Origin: Melastoma dodecandrum | Taxonomy: Eukaryota > Streptophyta > Magnoliopsida > Myrtales > Melastomataceae | NCBI GenBank assembly: GCA_029817715.1 | Contig: JARUPY010000533.1 | Location: forward strand, 5,848,001-5,912,000 | Reading direction: 5' to 3' | Length of the DNA: 64,000 bases | Part shown: piece by piece, positions 60,170-64,000 of the stretch | How positions within the stretch are numbered: position 1 is the first letter of the stretch | Layout: each line of letters begins with the position of its first letter | Notes under the pieces: model-generated | The model's input: the letters and a program-made list of their open reading frames with translations, nothing else | Databases searched by the model: none | Told to the model about the DNA's origin: nothing | Position numbers and translations under genes: made by a program

Positions 60170-63100
60170 ATGACGTGGTTTAGGGCAAGTTCTAGTGCTG
60201 CGAAGCTTTCCATCAGGAGAGCACTTGCACAGGGCGGAGCTTATGCGACAAGGACCCGAGTTGTTTCCTCACAAAACCGTTATTTCCATACGACGGTCTT
60301 CAAGTCGAAGGCGGAAGCGGCCCCTGTCCCTCGTCCGGTCCCCCTCTCAAGGCTTACCGATAGCTTTCTGGATGGGACGAGCAGTGTGTACCTTGAAGAG
60401 CTACAGAGGGCCTGGGAGGCTGATCCAAATAGCGTGGACGAGTCCTGGGACAATTTTTTTAGGAACTTTGTGGGCCAGGCTGCGACTTCTCCCGGGATTT
60501 CAGGGCAGACAATTCAGGAGAGCATGAGGCTGTTGTTGCTGGTGAGGGCTTACCAAGTTAATGGCCATATGAAGGCGAAGTTGGATCCCTTGGGTTTGGA
60601 GGAACGTGAAGTTCCTGATGAATTAGACCCTGCTCTTTATGGGTTCTCAGAGGCTGATCTGGACCGAGAGTTCTTCATTGGGGTATGGAGGATGTCAGGC
60701 TTCTTATCCGAGAACCGCCCGGTTCAAACATTGAGATCTATCTTGAATAGGCTCGAGCAAGCTTACTGCGGGAGTGTGGGTTATGAGTACATGCATATCG
60801 CTGACCGTGAGAAATGCAATTGGTTGAGAGATAAAATTGAGACCCCTACTCTGCTGCAGTATAATCGTCAGCGCCGTGAAGTTATTCTTGATAGGCTTAT
60901 CTGGAGCACCCAATTTGAGAACTTCTTAGCCACCAAGTGGACTGCTGCCAAGCGATTTGGCCTTGAAGGTGGGGAAACCTTGATACCAGGCATGAAGGAA
61001 ATGTTTGATAGGGCTTCGGATCTAGGTGTCGAAAGTATAGTCATTGGGATGTCTCACAGGGGCAGGCTTAATGTTCTGGGAAATGTTGTCCGCAAGCCAC
61101 TTGCCCAGATTTTTAGTGAGTTTAGTGGTGGCACAAAACCTGTTGACGAAGTCGGTCTTTACACTGGTACTGGTGATGTCAAGTACCACTTGGGTACTTC
61201 TTATGATCGTCCTACTCGTGGTGGAAAGAGGATTCACCTGTCATTGGTGGCTAATCCTAGTCATTTGGAAGCAGTGGATCCTGTTGTGGTTGGGAAGACT
61301 AGGGCAAAGCAGTATTACTCGAATGATACCGACAGATTGAAGAATATGGGAGTTCTGATTCACGGCGATGGTAGCTTTGCTGGGCAAGGTGTTGTCTATG
61401 AGACTTTGCATCTTAGCGCTCTTCCGAATTATACTACTGGTGGGACCATCCACATCGTTGTGAACAATCAAGTTGCCTTCACCACTGATCCAAGGGCGGG
61501 AAGATCCTCCCAATACTGCACTGATGTGGCGAAGGCATTGGATGCTCCTATATTTCATGTGAATGGTGATGATGTTGAGGCTGTCGTTCATGTTTGTGAG
61601 CTGGCAGCAGAATGGCGTCAGACTTTCCATTCTGATGTTGTTGTTGATTTGGTGTGTTATCGCCGTTTTGGACACAACGAAATTGATGAGCCATCTTTTA
61701 CCCAGCCTAAAATGTATCAGGTTTGCTCCATTTCTCTTCCGGACAAAATTATTTGTCAATTTATTATTAGCTTCTCTTGATGTCAGACCAATCCAGAGGC
61801 ATCATCCCAATGATAGTAATTTGTATTTCTCGGTCTTTCTCCTCTTGAACTTGGTGTGCAGGTAATTCGGAATCACCCATCTGCCCTTGAGCTTTACAAG
61901 AAAAAGCTCTTAGAGTCTGGACAGGTTGCTGATGAAGATATTGAGAAAATAATGAGTAAAGTCACTACAATCCTCAATGAAGAATTATTGGCGAGTAAAG
62001 ATTATGTTCCGAAAAGGAGGGACTGGCTTTCATCTCACTGGTCTGGGTTTAAATCCCCTGAGCAGCTTTCCCGGATTCGTAATACTGGGTATCTCTTTCT
62101 AAGTCATCTTCTCATATATGGGTCCATTCATTTAAGTGTCATGTTCTGAACTGTTTTCTAATGTTTTGCAGTGTAAAGCCAGAAATTCTGACTAATGTAG
62201 GCAAAGCGGTTACAACTCTTCCTGAAGATTTCACACCCCATCGAGCAGTGAAAAAGGTTTATGAACAGCGTTCCCAGATGATTGGAACTGGTGAGGGCAT
62301 TGACTGGGCACTTGCAGAGGCCCTTGCTTTTGCTACTTTGCTCGTGGAAGGTAATCATGTTAGATTGAGTGGCCAAGATGTCGAAAGAGGCACATTTAGT
62401 CATCGGCATTCAGTACTTCACGATCAGAAGACAGGGAAGAAGTACTGCCCTTTAGATCACGTGATGATAAACCAAGATGAGGAGATGTTTACAGTCAGCA
62501 ACAGGTAATGATGATTATATTCTTTGCATGTATTCATCGTAGTTGAGTTTTATGCTCTGTTGTGGTCTCCATTGATTGCTAGTTTTGTACTTCTACCACT
62601 TCTTGAATGTTTTGTGGTTTGCAGCTCTCTGTCAGAATTCGCTGTCCTTGGGTTTGAATTGGGTTATTCAATGGAGAATCCAAATTCCCTCGTGTTATGG
62701 GAAGCCCAATTCGGTGATTTTTCAAATGGAGCTCAAGTAATTTTTGATCAGTTTCTGTCCAGTGGAGAATCTAAATGGCTTCGCCAAACCGGGCTTGTGG
62801 TCCTGCTGCCTCATGGCTACGATGGCCAGGGTCCGGAACACTCGAGTGCACGATTGGAACGGTTCCTTCAGGTGACATCTGAATTGAGCATCAGCTCCTT
62901 ATGTTCACTCTCTCGCAATGAATTATTCTCTTCTGATTAGTGTTGTTTATGTCATACTTAATGGTGCATGTTTTGCAGATGAGTGATGACAATCCTTATG
63001 TAATCCCTGAAATGGAGCCGACTTTTCGCAAACAGATTCAGGAATGCAATTGGCAGGTCGTGAATGTCACCACCCCTGCCAATTACTTCCATGTTCTTCG

Positions 63101-63986
63101 CAGACAGGCAAGTTGCAGCAAGTCTGCTTTCACTGCTAAATCCTTGTTGTTGGTATTTTTGTGGGCATGCTTCTGATGCTTTCCCCATTTTTTGACACTT
63201 TTAGATTCATAGAGAATTCCGCAAGCCTCTCATCGTGATGGCTCCCAAAAACCTGCTTCGTCACAAGGATTGTAAATCGAACCTTTCCGAGTTTGATGAT
63301 GTCCAAGGACACCCTGGCTTTGATAAGCAGGGTACTCGGTTTAAGCGGCTAATCAAGGACCAGAATGACCACTCTGATCTAGAGGAGGGAATTAGGCGGC
63401 TGGTGCTTTGCTCCGGAAAGGTTGGATATCTTCCGTGTTACTGCTCTCTCACCCATCAGAACACTGTTTCATTCTGTGCTCTTCTGTTTGTTTCTTATTT
63501 CATCTGACTTTACTTTTTGCAGGTTTATTACGAGCTTGATGAGGAGCGAAAGAAAGCAGAGGCGAAGGATGTCGCCATATGTCGGGTGGAGCAGCTTTGC
63601 CCCTTCCCTTATGATCTTATCCAACGAGAACTGAAACGTTATCCGAGTATGTCATTTCGGCACCTTAGCACAATCAGAATGAAACGTTCTTCCCTTCCCA
63701 AATCGCATCCTAACTGTATTGGCCAATTCTTTTTTAAATAATTTCAGATGCAGAGATCGTTTGGTGCCAGGAAGAACCAATGAACATGGGTGCTTATAAC
63801 TACATTCTACTGCGTCTGGCCAACACCATGAAGGTACTTGGCAGAGGATCCTTTGAGGACATAAAATACGTTGGTAGGGCCCCATCCGCTGCCACAGCAA
63901 CCGGATTCTATCAGTTCCACTTAAAGGAACAAACAGAGCTAGTCCAGAAAGCACTGCAACAGGAGCCGATCCGCTATCCATTCTAA
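60170..63986 (+). CDS. OGDH: 2-oxoglutarate dehydrogenase E1 component, mitochondrial (1021 aa)
   Basis: Thiamine-diphosphate-dependent decarboxylase of the TCA cycle, in a complex with E2 and E3. Eight exons: 60170-61720, 61862-62088, 62172-62504, 62625-62871, 62979-63107, 63205-63420, 63523-63646 and 63748-63986. They total 3066 nt, 1021 residues, the normal plant length. The N-terminus ([32 protein letters not shown]) is Arg/Ser-rich and suits a mitochondrial presequence. Seen are the E1 N-terminal [29 protein letters not shown] (about 292), the ThDP motif GDGSFAGQG (about 397), [10 protein letters not shown] (about 432), [15 protein letters not shown] and [20 protein letters not shown]. 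It ends EPIRYPF. Intron 5 (63108-63204) has a GC donor (CAG|GCAAGT), and all others are GT-AG. The gene seems intact. Confidence 0.97.
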
Positions 63987-64000
63987 ATGCTTAATACTTC

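Overview
The window is nuclear DNA from a flowering plant. The evidence is spliced genes with GT-AG introns, plant-specific families (Dof zinc finger, PLS- and P-class PPR proteins, DUF506, RIN4/NOI, receptor-like cytoplasmic kinase), an actin gene with the classic plant intron positions, and two LTR retrotransposons with initiator-Met-tRNA primer sites. I cannot place it to genus. Gene models were built by hand from splice motifs and protein similarity recalled from known families. Where the spliced exons sum to a whole number of codons, I used that as an internal check.

Layout. 1-1914 (-): cytosolic UDP-glucuronate decarboxylase (UXS), running off the left edge. 2462-2533: tRNA-His. 3414-3527: the 37-residue OST4 subunit of oligosaccharyltransferase. 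4368-8917 (-): two tandem ubiquitin E2 genes of the UBC7 type. 9481-11661: a heat-shock-type cytosolic HSP70 with an in-frame TGA. 12038-13782: a RIN4/NOI-like gene whose model does not close. 14297-15757 (-): HSP20-like protein. 18437-20933 (-): cytosolic tyrosyl-tRNA synthetase. 21252-28127 (-): an HSP70 pseudogene split by a 5.6-kb Ty3/gypsy chromovirus inserted in its intron. 28529-30785: a split-barrel/DUF2470-like protein. 32852-33945: Dof factor. 36486-37898: actin. 38123-39114 (-): ENTH/epsin-like. 39707-39747: 5' half of a tRNA-Lys. 40299-41838 (-): DUF506. 44132-45949 (-): broken GINS subunit PSF2. 47114-48736: RLCK kinase. 48781-52050 (-): Ty1/copia remnant. 54407-56968 (-) and 57250-58428 (+): a divergent PPR pair. 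60170-63986: complete mitochondrial 2-oxoglutarate dehydrogenase E1.

The genes are a typical plant housekeeping and regulatory neighbourhood, not a pathway cluster. There are two loose themes. One is protein quality control and the ER: OST4, UBC7-type E2s, HSP70 and an HSP20-like protein. The other is organelle function: two probable organellar PPR proteins and OGDH E1. The most informative oddities are four loci with inactivating lesions (HSP70, HSP70 pseudogene, PSF2, P-class PPR), the nested retrotransposon, a GC-AG intron in OGDH, and a small CTCGAG-rich tandem repeat. I found no convincing undescribed biological system.
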